Made by a program: the position numbers and the translations under genes. DNA of 64,000 bases from Gymnopus androsaceus JB14 (lineage: Eukaryota > Basidiomycota > Agaricomycetes > Agaricales > Omphalotaceae), in assembly GCA_009733575.1 (NCBI GenBank), contig ML769411.1:308555-372554 (forward strand), in the 5' to 3' direction. The first letter of the stretch is position 1. Each line of letters opens with the position of its first letter. Positions 9,770 to 21,336 of this stretch are shown here, piece after piece. The notes below the pieces were generated by a model that worked only from the letters and a program-made list of their open reading frames with translations, searched no databases and was not told where the DNA came from.

Positions 9770-12595
9770 ATGGCGCCTTCATTGTCGCATCCAACTACAG
9801 TCAACTTCATTGACGAACATGACTCGACAGTGAAGGAGGCTGCCGACTATTATGGCAAAAACGAGACTTTTACTCGTTCTAGGACTTATAGTGCGGTAAG
9901 GTATTCTTCTGCTGTTTTCTGTTTGTCCCAGCTAATGCATGCTTTTCTAGTCTCATATTCATGGCTACAATCCCAAACGGACTCCAGCCTTTGACGAAAA
10001 TACTCATTCAAAAGTCCGCCGTATGTCTCACGATGAAAAGGCTTCGCTGCCCCGAAGGTTCCTCATAGACGTTGAAGAGACTATACGTCTTGTGCTGGAG
10101 CAGGAGGACACGGATGGCGATTTTCAAATCAGTGTTACCGATGCAGGACCAAAAGTCATGGCATTGGGTACGCAACTAGCAATGGTTTCAAGACGTTTGA
10201 CATTCGAGTATGTGTCTCTGCTTCATGATTCTTCGCCCTTAGCTTTGCTGAACCACCTTCTAGGGAACCTACATGCTCTCCAATCTCCTGCAGGAGTTGG
10301 CTCTCGCACGAGATCACGGCCGAAAGAGAATTGTTCTGGACGAGGCACGTCTCACTGAGAATCCTGTCGACCGTCTTTCTCGTATGATCAAAAACTCGTT
10401 CTGGCATTCTTTAACACGTCGTATTGATGGCGAAGGACTTGAAATCATCTGCGCTGATCCCAAGAACCGTACTGGACGCGTAAACCCTCGAATCTATATT
10501 ACCCCACGGCGAACCTGCCATGGCCGAGTATTATCGCAAAGTAGCGAGCGAAAAACCTCATCTGAACCTCGATGTCCAGGTACTTGCCCCCGAAGCCCGA
10601 TGATCCCGCTTTTGTCAAAAGCTTGAACAACAAACCGGGTATTTTGGCGTTAGCGATGAACGAATGCGATGATGGAAAAGGTGGAAAAACTCTCAAGGGT
10701 ATCCCTTTCATTGTTCCTGGGGCTCGCTTCAACGAGGTGTGTTGTAGTTGATAGAAATTTACTCTGCTAACTCTTGTTGTCTTCAGCTTTACAACTGGGA
10801 CTCGTACTTTATCTCCCTTCGGTCTTCTGGTCGATGGCAAGGTTACCCTGGCTAAAGGCATGATTGACCATTTTCATCTTCGAGATTAGCCACTATGGCA
10901 AGATCCTAAATGGCAGTCGAAGTTATTATCTCTGCCGGACACAACCACCTTTCCTTACCGACATGGCTCTCCAGATCTTTAACCAACTTGATCGCTCTGA
11001 TGTCGACGCTAATCGTGCGTGGCTGAAGCGCGCGATACAGGCTGCCATCAAAGAATATCACACCATCTGGGTCGCGGAACCTCGTATGGATCCTAAAACA
11101 GGTCTCTCTCGCTATCGTCCCGATGGTCTTGGTATTCCTCCAGAGACAGAAGCCACGCATTTTACACATATCCTCGAGCCCTACGCCCAAAAGCACGGTC
11201 TTTCCATTCTCGAGTTCAGCGAAAAGTACAACGAAGGTGTGCTGAAGGAGCCTGAACTTGACGAGTACTTCCTTCACGATCGTGCTGTCCGAGAGTCTGG
11301 TCACGATACGACCTATCGATTTGAAAAGCGATGTGCGAACCTTGCCACGATCGATTTGCAGGCCTTGTTGTACAAATACGAGATAGACATTGGTACCGCT
11401 ATTCGAGAGGTATTCGATGATGAGCTTGACTTGGATGAAGAGTTTCCACTCGCTCCATTCCCGATCTCACCCGAAGCCTATGCCAGTAGCCGCCGAGAGA
11501 GTTCGAAGAGCAGGGCGCAGATGAGTGATGAGTGGTTCGAGCGGGCAGAGTTCAGGAAGGAGATGATTGACAAGTATCTGTGGAACGAGAACAAGGGTCT
11601 TTACTTTGATTATGATACTGCGAAAGAGCAGCAGATCCTATACGAGAGTGTTACTGCACTGTGGGCGTTGTGGGCTGGGTGTGCAAGTGAGGAGCAGGCG
11701 TGGAAGCTTGTGTATGTGTTCATCTTTGTTTGTTCTCGGGCGTTTTCGTCATCCAGCAAGGCCGCAGTTCTTATTTTGTTTGTTTGTGATAGAACACAAT
11801 CTTTGAAGAAATTTGAAGTCCTCGGTGGACTGGTTTCCGGAACGGAAGAATCCCGGGGAAAGATCTCTTTGGATAGGCCGAATCGACAGTGGGACTACCC
11901 GTACGTCTTCCGACGCTTTATGTTCGCTCACTGAATTGACTGTCTGCCATTTTCCTAGATACGCATGGTAAGTTTATTCATTGACGTTTTTATGCGGTCA
12001 CCGATTTCACTCAACACAGGCCACCTCACCAAATTATGGCGTGGGTCGGGCTGGAGCGTTATGGGTATCTTGAGGATGCCCAGCGACTTGCGTATAGGTT
12101 CCTTTATATGTATGTGTATCCTTCTCTCACTCTGCGCCTCTTCCTTGCTGATGTAGACACTAGGATGACGACTGCCTTCGTCGACTTTAACGGAGTAGTT
12201 CCAGAGAAGGTAGACTTTGGCGTCTTTGTCTCATCTGTGTACTGATATATTCTTGGACAGTTCGATGCCGTGAAACTATCCCATCTTGTCGACGCCGAGT
12301 ACGGGAACCAAGGCATCGACTTTAAGATGGTGCCCTCGTGAAGGCTTTGGTTGGATGAATGGTAAGCATGCTTTTCTAGAACATTTACTGCGTAGATTCT
12401 CAACCGCAGTATTCAGCTGCGTATCAAGTTGGTCTCTCGTTTCTCAACAGTCATATGCGTCGCGCAGTAGCTGCGTGCACAAGCCCCGAAGTCTTCTTCT
12501 CCGCTGCCAATAGCGGTGAACAAGGACCTCAAGATATGACTTCAGATCCTCTCGGCCTTGCTATGGATTCTCTCGAAATTGTCACCCATGATTGA
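9770..12595 (+). CDS. NTH1: Neutral trehalase (GH37), with several frame breaks
   Basis: Cytosolic neutral trehalase cleaves trehalose to two glucose units. The N-terminal regulatory part has RRMSHDEK, matching the PKA-site region of fungal neutral trehalases, and [17 protein letters not shown], the calcium-binding loop region. Both GH37 signatures are present: [15 protein letters not shown] (split by an intron) and QWDYPYAWPPHQ, the latter built from three exons, the middle one only 9 nt (11959-11967). [18 protein letters not shown] and EGFGWMN also fit. Conserved frame is broken at about 10172 (one base short), 10501, 10590, 10820, 10875 and 12336 (one base extra each). The long exon 10876-11711 is clean. 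Either the sequence has errors or the gene is recently inactivated. Apart from the breaks the length and domain order fit full-length fungal enzymes. Confidence 0.85.
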
Positions 12596-12894
12596 GCCTA
12601 CCATGACTTGTTTTTTTGCCTGTTAGATTTACAGTTTGCTACATCTCTACTCTAGCAGTGTACTAATATCTATTTCTTGCTGTTGACTTTCCTTTGCATG
12701 GATTTAGCATGGATTTTCATCGTAGACACCTTGTATATTATAACATACATAGAAAAAACTTTGCCGCGAATTGACTGCGCATCTTGAATAGTTTTGTTGT
12801 GGAAAAGAGGCGGTCAGGAGTCCAAGAGAGGAGCACAAATAACCTAAAATAGAAATGACTGGCACGCTTTCTTTCTGCGTCCAAGTTATGCCTG

Positions 12895-14515
12895 ATGCTA
12901 CCATCATTTGTGACGAGCCTCCTCGGCTTTCTTAACCTTGTCGCTGTCGAAAGTCCTACCCAGACTAGCTTGCAATTCGAATTGAGGCATCTGCATGCCG
13001 TCTCTCCCTCCGCTCGCGTCCTTTTCCAGGACGTCCCTCCACTGCCAAAGGCCCGGAGTCTCTCTCAAGACCAAGACCAACATACCAATCGCACCTTCAC
13101 CGTCCAAACTCGTCAAACGCCTTCTTACAGAGGACCAGATTACGATGCTATATGGCAGGCACGAGTGCATTCGATCAAGTTTGGCCAGAGCCAGAGCTTG
13201 AATTGGGAGATTGAGGATGTGCCTGGACCAAATGTAGAAAGCAGAGATACTTTATTGACGTTGGCTAAAATGACCAATAATGGTATGTTATGTGTTCGAG
13301 ATATTTAGAATTCGGTTTAATGAGTGTCAATCAGCCTATGTCGAACCAGGGGATCCAGCTTGGTATGATTTGGGCGGAGATTGGAACAGCGTACGGGTTT
13401 CATTGTTGGACGGAGCTCCTCCAACACTAATTCCTCTTCTACTAGACGTATCCGTTTGGCTGGGAGCCCGACTCGGATGGATTCCGTGGGCAGGTGTTTG
13501 CCGATAAAACCAACTCTACGGTCATCGTCTCTATCAAAGGGACTTCTGCAGGGGTTTTTGGAGGAGGAGGGCCAACGGTGAAGAAGGACAAGTTGAATGA
13601 CAACCTCCTGTTCAGCTGTTGCTGCGCTAGAGTGGATTGGACGTGGACTACTGTTTGTGGATGCTATCGCGGTGGATGGAAATGCGACCAAGGTCCGCTA
13701 TTATCTATTATATCCCAGAGCAATTCTCAACGTTTTGCTCTTACTATAGATTGCGTCGAAAGAGCCCTAATTGAGGAATCACTATTCTATTCCGTTGGAA
13801 TTGTGCGTTTTTTGCCGCTGCTGTTTTGCGAGATGGCTAATTCTCCTCTTACAGAATTTATACAATAATCTGACCTATATGTATCCCGAGTCGAACATAT
13901 GGATCATTGGGCATTCACTAGGTGGCGCTTTAGCTTCGCTTATTGGTGTCACCTTTGGTGCTCCCGCGGTCGCGTTTGAATCCCCTGGGGAGAGGATGGC
14001 TTCGCATCGACTGCATTTACCCTCCCCGCCTTCTGTCCAACATATCCATCATGTGTATCATACCGCCGATCCCATCGCTATGGGCACATGTAATGGCGTG
14101 CTATCCTCTTGCGCTCTCGCTGGGTATGCGTTGGAGTCACGGTTTGTGTGCTCACTCCATCTTGTTGTTCAGAGATTGATGCGTTTTTTTTCGTACTACC
14201 ACGTAGTTGTCATTTGGGCAAGTCTATCATATACGACACGGTATCCTAACTCTTCCTGGTCGGTCGATATACGCTCTCACGGAATCGTGGCTGTAATTGA
14301 AAGGGTCCTTTCTGATCCTTGGCCTCCGAGTGTTGAGATTGGAAGGGAGGTTCCGGAAGCGATTTACGAGGAAGATTGTGTGGTTAGTTTGAAATGCCTT
14401 TTTTTTTTAATCAGAAAATTTCTCATTGCTTTTTTTTTCAATCTTTTAGGAATGTTATTCATGGGAATGGGGCTCGTATCCTGAGAAGAAGATAAACGGA
14501 CAAATTCTTGGATAG
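12895..14515 (+). CDS. ATG15: Atg15 autophagic-body lipase
   Basis: Atg15 is a lipase delivered to the vacuole by a signal anchor, where it lyses autophagic bodies. The start ATG opens MLPSFVTSLLGFLNLVAVES, a short hydrophobic anchor. Downstream are WYDLGGDWN, YPFGWEPDSDGFRGQVFAD, the Cys-rich block SCCCARVDWTWTTVCGCYRG with WKCDQDC, NLYNNLTYMYP, the lipase nucleophile motif GHSLGG, VTFGAPAVAFESPGER, VYHTADPIAMGTCNGV, CHLGKSIIYDT and HGIVAVIERVLSDPWPPS. The last exon gives ECYSWEWGSYPEKK and stops at 14513-14515. One frame break is seen at about 14247, where an extra T separates IIYDTVS from SWSVDIRSHG. Introns are short and phase-consistent. It lies about 300 bp after trehalase in the same direction. 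Confidence 0.9.
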
Positions 14516-14639
14516 AGACCGTCGTAGATACAGTATACACGCTAATACAGTAACGGATACAGGAGCTGCAACGTTGAGATAGTTGTCCGAGCGACTATAC
14601 AATACGGTACACTGATAAACTACATGGTCCATGGAACCA

Positions 14640-16308
14640 TCAGAAAAACCCGCTAGTCTGAAGCGAGGAGCCGACCATCAGCGATGATGAGTGAACAGCC
14701 TGATCATTCGGGGTATACGTCCTTGGAAGAGGCCCAGGAGGGAAAGCGGTAGCGATCTCGACAGGATGTTCGGACATTGGGTCGCTGCTATTAATTTCTC
14801 CTTGAAAGCCGTTGGCATCGAATGGAAAGAAGACGATAGAGTACTGCGCAAGAGAACCCGGTTAATCAAAGACACAAAAAAGGCTGGGATACGTACTTCA
14901 AGACGGAAACGACCCATGTTTGTGGTAGGTTTGAGGTCTGATGGAAGGAGAATCTCACCACCCATAGTTCGTTTGAAGGTTTCTTTCTCCGGAGGAGGTC
15001 CCTCGTTGTAAGCCCACCAAGTCGCTAGTTCAGAATGGTCCACCTCGTCTCTTCTGAGATATGGGTCAGAAGCCTTGTTTTCTTCAGGACGATATCTACA
15101 GGTAAGGAAAAGTCATGGATATGAGCTCGAAATGACGAGTTGAGTAACATACCGGATATTACGACGGAGGCGACAAATGATGGCTTGCGGCGCGGAAAGA
15201 GTTTCGAGGGCTTGAATGTTATGTGATTGAATCACCAAATGGAGTGGGATAATAGATCCTCTTGTGTAGGAGAGCTGGACTTGGAAATCAGTATCTATCT
15301 GGGATAGAAACGAAATTGGCATACAGGTGAAGCCAGAGAAAGCTAGACAGAGTACATCAACTTGACGTCCTTTGATTCACGACCGGGACTCACTGTACAC
15401 GTCGCGTCGATGGATTGGCGATTGAATAGTTTGCCATGGATCTGGATAGGCGTCAGCGTGTACCAACCTTCAGGATCCGAGATGGGTCCTGGAACGGGAG
15501 TGTTTTCTTGATAGGCAAGTTGCCTAAGACGCGAAGGAGCCTCTGGGCGACTGATAGGAATGTAACCAAACGGTGTGATTATCCTACATGGACATTTGAG
15601 TATACATGCAACGAATTTCAGGTTGGATTAGCCTACCTATGGTCAGTCTTCATGAAACCGCGAGCGAGCCTTAGAACTACCTCGTATTGTATGCTTGCTC
15701 TGGCATGCCGCTCCAGGAACGTATGAGGGAGACGAAAGACCTCTACTCGGGGAGCATCTTTGGTTCCAAGAGTTAGAGCGACTTCTTTTGGGATATGTAT
15801 TGAGAAGGGCCATTCTTGTTCTCCCTGAAGTTTGTCATTCGACTTCTGACCATTAGATGTCGGTTGTGGCCATAAGGTTTGGCTACAGTCTAGGAAAGTA
15901 TAAATCGTGGATCCAGAGACAACCTGTCCACGTATCTGACATGCTGTATAATCATGCTCTGGGCTTGATACTGGATTCCTGAAAGACTCTTACCGAAATC
16001 ACCACTGCATTTATTGATTCTCCGCTTTCCAAATTCAGCTTGACCAATCCTTCAACCTTTGAACCTTCTAAAAAGGTTGGCAGTTGCTTCGAAAGCAAAT
16101 GATCTCCGTACAGCACCAACGAAGCCAAAGAGCTTTTGCTTTTGAGGTCGTATGTAAACTCTTTGGACGCGGCTCCATTCGATGACTCTGTCAGATTCAG
16201 AGCCGAGGTGGGTATAGCGCGACCTATGCTAGATGAATATGCTGGTAAAGCATCCGCATTTCGTTCAAAGCTGGCATCGTTGGCATCGTAGACTGGCGGT
16301 AATTCCAT
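14640..16308 (-). CDS. Arrestin-like protein, paralog 2
   Basis: The start is the ATG at 16308 (MELPPVYDANDASFERNADA). Landmarks: LPTFLEGSKVEGLVKLNL, FSIHIPKEVALTL, RLPHTFLERHARASIQYEV, SRLRQLAYQENTPVPGP, GWYTLTPIQIHGKLFNR, then an 18-nt exon at 15325-15342 coding LSLASP, then LSYTRGSIIPLHLVIQS, GGEILLPSDLKPTTNMGRF and YSIVFFPFDANGF. The tail is short and ends SLQTSGFF before TGA at 14640-14642. Splice sites are GT-AG throughout and no frame break was found. It is the only member on the minus strand and is convergent with ATG15, 125 bp away. A role as trafficking adaptor is inferred from the fold. Confidence 0.8.
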
Positions 16309-17122
16309 CGAGTCGGTAAAGGAGGAAGTTGAGAGGAAGAGGAAAAAGTCAGGAGAGCTCAGGTTATGATGAAATCATGGTTTGCGGCCAAGGCTCCGTC
16401 TCGGACGCGATTCGTTCGTTCATTCATCATGCCTACTCTTACAAGCCTTCAAAATGCAACGTCCGAAATATCGCTGATTCAAGGCGACTGCGGTATTCTC
16501 TTTCTTGTTCTATTATGGAATCGACCACGCCAATGCTCAGCTAGCTTGGAACCCTCTTTCGTGGCGTACTGTCAGGCGAATACTGCTAGTGGTTTTCTTT
16601 CCTTTGCGTACGGACGATTATGGGACTCTGCAAGCTACACCGTTACAATATCAAACGGAACCTATAGTTAATCCTCGCAATGCGCCGTTTAGCGATGAAA
16701 CATTTCATTGAATACTGCTCGTAACACTCGAGCTAGTTGATGATGGCGTCTAAACCTCGAGGCTAGACATGATTCAGCCCTTTTTTTAGGTTGACAGCTC
16801 TCTGGATAAAATGCAGTATCTCAGTGGCAGTATCTAACAAATGATTTCAAAGTGATTCCATCTCTTTCTACTTAGTATCGCTTATGTTAGCGCTGTGGAC
16901 GGTCCTGGATCTCGTACTATGCTATGTCTGGCCGCGTCCCAAGGAGCTGTTATACTCCACTCCGGTAAGCCTATTACACCTGTCTAGTTGCCGTCTCCAT
17001 TTTGATGTTCAATCGCGGGTTTCAGTCTAGTAAATCCGAGTCACCGATTTAGGATCTACTATCTCTTACCAAAATCATATATAATCGACCTCTCAAGCTC
17101 TCCCTCCTACCTCACCTTGACC
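16309..17122. other. Intergenic region between divergent arrestin-like genes
   Basis: This 0.8-kb stretch separates two arrestin-like genes read outward from it. Open frames on the plus strand near 16366-16711 overlap in several frames, lack family motifs and are not supported. A TATA-like CATATATAAT lies at about 17077-17086, some 40 bp before the ATG of the next gene. Confidence 0.5.
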
Positions 17123-18604
17123 ATGTCCAATCTCTCTTCGTCCGTCTATCTGCTCGACCTTGACGTTGTCAGGTCTGAGCCCAAACTTCCTGGCTATACT
17201 CCTCGGCCCTCAGCAGAATGCTCCTCCATCCCAGTCGAACGGGAGAGCAAGAGCTTCGAATACAAGCTAGCCAAAAATATGACAGGCCCTGGAATCTCTT
17301 TGACTGTCTCTGGTAACTCCAGAATATCAAAGGAGCTCCCTTCCTTCATGGAAGGAGACAAAGTCGCGGGAGCGGTACGAGTATTATCCGTGAATAACGG
17401 CCAGGATATTCGGGCCATTGACGTCTCGGTGAGCAACACTGACTTCGATCCTTCCCGAACTAACGCCCATCCTTACCTCATAGGTGAAAGGACGGGTGGT
17501 GACGGGTCGCAATGCGGATGGGGAATACACCTTTCTTGACCTTCGGAAGACTATTTGGACCGCTGAATTAGACAAGATCGATGCGCACAGAGATCCGGCA
17601 AATGCGAATGACTACATTTGGCCCTTTTCCCTGGATCTACCCAAGGAAATCGTGCTTGCCCAAGATGATAGCGAAAAAGATAAAGCATTTCCGCTCCCGC
17701 ATACGTTTTCGGAAGCAGGTATTCCGGCTCGAGTTTACTATGAGCTTGTAGTATGCTTGAAACAAAGTAAATGGAAAATGAATCGGAGGTCAGTCAAAGT
17801 TTCTTTTATTTCTGTCTTTTGCCAACTAACGCTTGATTCTAGAATCAGCACTGAGATAGGATACTTCCAGACTAATCCGAACACCTCTATCTCTTACTGA
17901 CCAATCCCTGCTACTGTGGCTGAAGATTCCTGCTGGAGAACCTTGAGAACTGTAAGCGTTGCAGGTACAGTCTCCCAGTTCCAACAACGAGAAGCAGAGC
18001 TACTTTGCACGTTACACTTGAAAAACTCGGTAAGCAGCCTAATTTCTAAAAGAGCTCTAGTCTAATGTGTTGCAGTTGTTGGGTTATACCCCAGGATCTT
18101 CAATACCTCTTCTCCTCGAGATACGATCTCAAGATCGACAAGCTCTTGAACTCCTTTCTTCACCTGACGCTGTCGCTGTAAAGCTTAGTCGACGCATAAG
18201 CTACAAGGATTTGCAAATGTGCGGAGGCAACTCGTCTCGGTGGTCGAGAGTTACAGAAATAGTAGGCGAGGCTACGTGGAGTCTTCATGAAGCAGCTCTT
18301 TCCAAAGAGTCTGTATTATCAGAAAGTTACCATTCAACGACCCTTGCCGGGAAGATAAACCTGAAGCGTGGGCTTGTTCCCTCTGCGGTTATTGCAAATC
18401 TGGCTATAGAGGTGAGTCTCGAAGGCGATGGTCGGTAGCATCATACTGATGTATCCTTTTGTCAAGTATTTCGTCTCTGTGTATCCCTTCTCGTCTCCCG
18501 CTTTTCAGTCCAAAGACAGCAGTTCGGTGTCACTGATATCGCAGGCTGTTCAGATTAATTCTGATATTTCGGCGTGTCACTCCGGTCCAACGCATCGATG
18601 TTGA
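17123..18604 (+). CDS. Arrestin-like protein, paralog 3, with an in-frame stop
   Basis: The ATG opens MSNLSSSVYLLDLDVV; landmarks are LPGYTPRPSAECSS, LPSFMEGDKVAGAVRVL, FSLDLPKEIVLA, LPHTFSEAGIPARVYYEL, LGYTPGSSIPLLLEIRSQD with QALELLSSPDAV, and YFVSVYPFSSPAF. After ISTEIGYFQTNPNTSISY the frame meets TGA at 17898-17900, then continues in the same frame with WRTLRTVSVAGTV and AELLCTLHLKNS, which is where paralogs have GWY-LP and the second domain. This middle part is shorter and more divergent than in the others. It may be a pseudogene, a truncated protein, or carry a small sequence error. The 18-nt exon seen in three paralogs is not present here. The last exon stops at 18602-18604. Confidence 0.68.
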
Positions 18605-19084
18605 CTGGCCAGCCCACTGTTTAGCGCTTCCTCTCTATTGGTCAAACAACATGTACATAAACGCAGTACCGCCCGGCAGACGATCTAACTTCACTGCTGT
18701 ATAATGTATTTACAACTTCATATCGAGTCATTAATCGTGTACTATTCATTCCTTCAGTTCATTCCTTCATCACCTTCTTGGCCTCGAGTCAACGAATGCT
18801 TCCCTCACTCTACATGTAATTGTCTTTAATACATACTTTACTTCCCTGTACTTACGACCTCCTTATTGTTCTTGCGCCAGTAAGATGACAGCATCTGCGT
18901 GATCTGAACCCGCGCGTTATTGTGTTTTGGAGTTATCCTTGTTCTAATCGCTGTATTATCATGCTTCGACACAATAATCGACCTTCTTTGGGCTTCCCCT
19001 TGTGTGTCACTAGACCGGAACTTCGGCCAGCACGAGACCTTATTTAAGTACTGGGTTCGTTTGAGTTTCTTTGCATTATACCCC
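18605..19084. other. Intergenic region between arrestin-like paralogs 3 and 4
   Basis: No coding stretch or clear structure is seen in these 480 bases. They hold the 3' end of one arrestin-like gene and the promoter of the next, both on the plus strand. Confidence 0.5.
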
Positions 19085-20674
19085 ATGGACGCTTGGTCTC
19101 CTCCTCCGTATCGGCGACACTCTAGACAAGGGCTGGCTTCCCAATCTGGTTCTGAGCTTCCACGTTATACCCGGCGCAATACTCTTGTGCACCCCACGAT
19201 CGTTCGAGAGCCTACCCAGCATGTTTTCTCTCTTTCAGATGGACGCCCGAGGCCATGGCTTGTTCTGCAAGTGTCGAGTTCTGCAAAATCGGCAAAATCA
19301 GCTTCCTACTATTTATGAAAAGGAAAAGATTAACGCCACACTTGAACTTCATGCGGAAAAGGGTGATTCCTCTATACAGTCTATAATAGCCATGGTGTGT
19401 GTTTAGGTTGGCGTTCCCTTGTTCATCTAGCTAAGAAGGGATTGAAAGGTTCGAGGGAGACTGATAACTGGACCAAGATCAGACGAAACAGTTACATTTA
19501 TGACTGTTATGCACCCCATCTGGGCGCGATCAGCTGATACTCCGAGGACGCCTTCACCATCCGAAGGAACCAGCGGGTCTAAGCTATTTGGGGATTGTGT
19601 ATGGTCCTTCTCGATACCTTTGCCAAAGACTGTCTCCGTTGGAAAATCAGGTTCAGACGCGCAGTTTCGTCTTCCGGAAACATTTTCGGAACGTGAGCTG
19701 GGAGCCAGTGTCCAGTATGATTTAACGATACACGTATCTCGAGGCAAACTTCGGGCGGACAGTCAGTACGTATTGGTATACTTCTACTCTTGGACATTCT
19801 ATTCATGATGAACGCGTTAGAATCCGAACTCCCTTTGGTTATGTGCCAAGCTCAAGGCCTGAACAACCAAGTATGCTTCGACAGCTTGCGTTCCAGTCTG
19901 GTGTACCAGCGCCTGGTCCTTCGGTGGATCCTCGGGGATGGAAAACCCTCAGTCTATGCAAAGCAAAAGGCACATTATTGCAAAACTGTCCAGCAGATGT
20001 TCACTGTAGTGTGAGTATCAGAGTTCTTTCACGAGAGTAATGTTCTCAATTCGTTCTTCGTAGTTATCGCTGGCAATGCCTGTAAGATCTATTCATTATA
20101 TCTTTGACGGCCCGTTACTAATCTTATTATAGCTGTCCTACGCTAGAGGCTCTGTTATTCCGTGTTTTCTTTCGCTGTCTAGCAGAGACCCACAAGCACT
20201 CGATATGATAACGGCCTCAGACTGTATCAACGTCTGTCTCCAGAGAAGAGTTGGCTATTCATGTGCTCCAGGTATCGAAAAGAAAAAAGTTGCATACCAA
20301 GAGTCTCTGCGAGACTTCGCGAAAGCCGCCTGGATGCCTTCCGCCACGATGCAGAGTGACCCTTACAATCGACATCTAGAGGGTGAAATCAGGATACCAA
20401 AGGATTTCAGACCAACGTCACTAATGGACCATTTCAGCATTTCCGTACGCAGCACGTTTTCCCTCTTGATTCCACATCTACTGATCCTTTCGCATAGTAC
20501 TCTATCATACTACGCTCGTTCAACGTTCCCGGACTCAAATATGCAAACTCCGAGATTTTGCTTTCTGAGCCGGTTGACATTGTCACCGCGTATGCGAGGA
20601 CCCCTCGGCCCATCGCATATGCACCCCCCGCTTATGATCCTCTTTCACGCGAAAACGACTTTGACTATAACTAG
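19085..20674 (+). CDS. Arrestin-like protein, paralog 4
   Basis: The ATG opens MDAWSPPPYRRHSRQG; landmarks are ELPRYTRRNTLVHPT, LPTIYEKEKINATLEL, VRGRLITGPRSDETVTFM, FSIPLPKTVSVG, RLPETFSERELGASVQYDL, MLRQLAFQSGVPAPGPSVDP with RGWKTL, an 18-nt exon at 20064-20081 (LSLAMP), LSYARGSVIP with PQALDM, GEIRIPKDFRPTSLMDHF and YSIILRSFNVPGLKYA. It ends YDPLSRENDFDYN, TAG at 20672-20674. One frame break occurs at about 19301, where an extra G separates SAKSAKS from LPTIYE. The C-terminal tail includes PPAYDP, a short proline-tyrosine sequence near but not equal to PPxY's usual spacing in strong binders; PPAY does fit the PPxY pattern, so a WW-domain partner is possible. Confidence 0.78.
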
Positions 20675-21336
20675 TCCACGCTGCGATAGCCAGACTACGC
20701 CTTCATGTCATGTCGCGATAGCCAATACCTAGGGTATTCGCATGCTTATGACGAATCACGTCTTTTTTTTCCTACTCGTTCATGCTGGGACATGAATACG
20801 ATTCCATCCTGTTGTAGCACTATCGTTTATATCCAGCAATCTGTTATGTATTGATACCCATTCTATAGTACACTTGAATAATCTACTTCTTCACTTAATT
20901 GCGCAAGCAGGCAGTTGTATCGGAATGCATTTGCCAAGTATACTGCGACATACGGAGCCGAAGTGGATCTGTTACATTTCAGAATAAGCGAGGTCCGCAT
21001 TTTAGCACGTTGGCGAAGCTCGATCGTTTACGCGCGTACGAGTCTCGACTTCCACTCTTTCTGTTCCAAATTGCACGGTTCTTTCTACGTCAATCCAGAC
21101 GTTGGGTTCTATCATCTCGTGACTGGAACGCATGAGGTCCTCCATCGAATAGTATTCGCTTCGTTACTGACAAGGATAGTGCAAATTCTCACTTCAAGCA
21201 TGTGGGTATAGTGATTGCTGCATGTGCAATATAGAGTCAACGGAGTTTTATGCTTATAAACACCCGAAGCGCTTCAAAACGGATATATAGGTAAGATGTT
21301 CATCACTAGTCTTGACCTTTGACCTCCGCATATGAG
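20675..21336. other. Intergenic region between arrestin-like paralogs 4 and 5
   Basis: About 660 bases with no convincing gene. Two overlapping open frames near 20899-21211 lack recognisable motifs and splice logic. The region must contain the promoter of the following arrestin-like gene. Confidence 0.5.

Noticed and set aside
10864..11934. Separate 356-codon gene starting at 10864
   Set aside because: It is the middle of neutral trehalase, made to look separate by frame breaks at about 10820 and 10875.
16366..16711. Plus-strand open frames between arrestin paralogs 2 and 3
   Set aside because: I looked for a sixth, decayed arrestin copy but none of the family landmarks is present.
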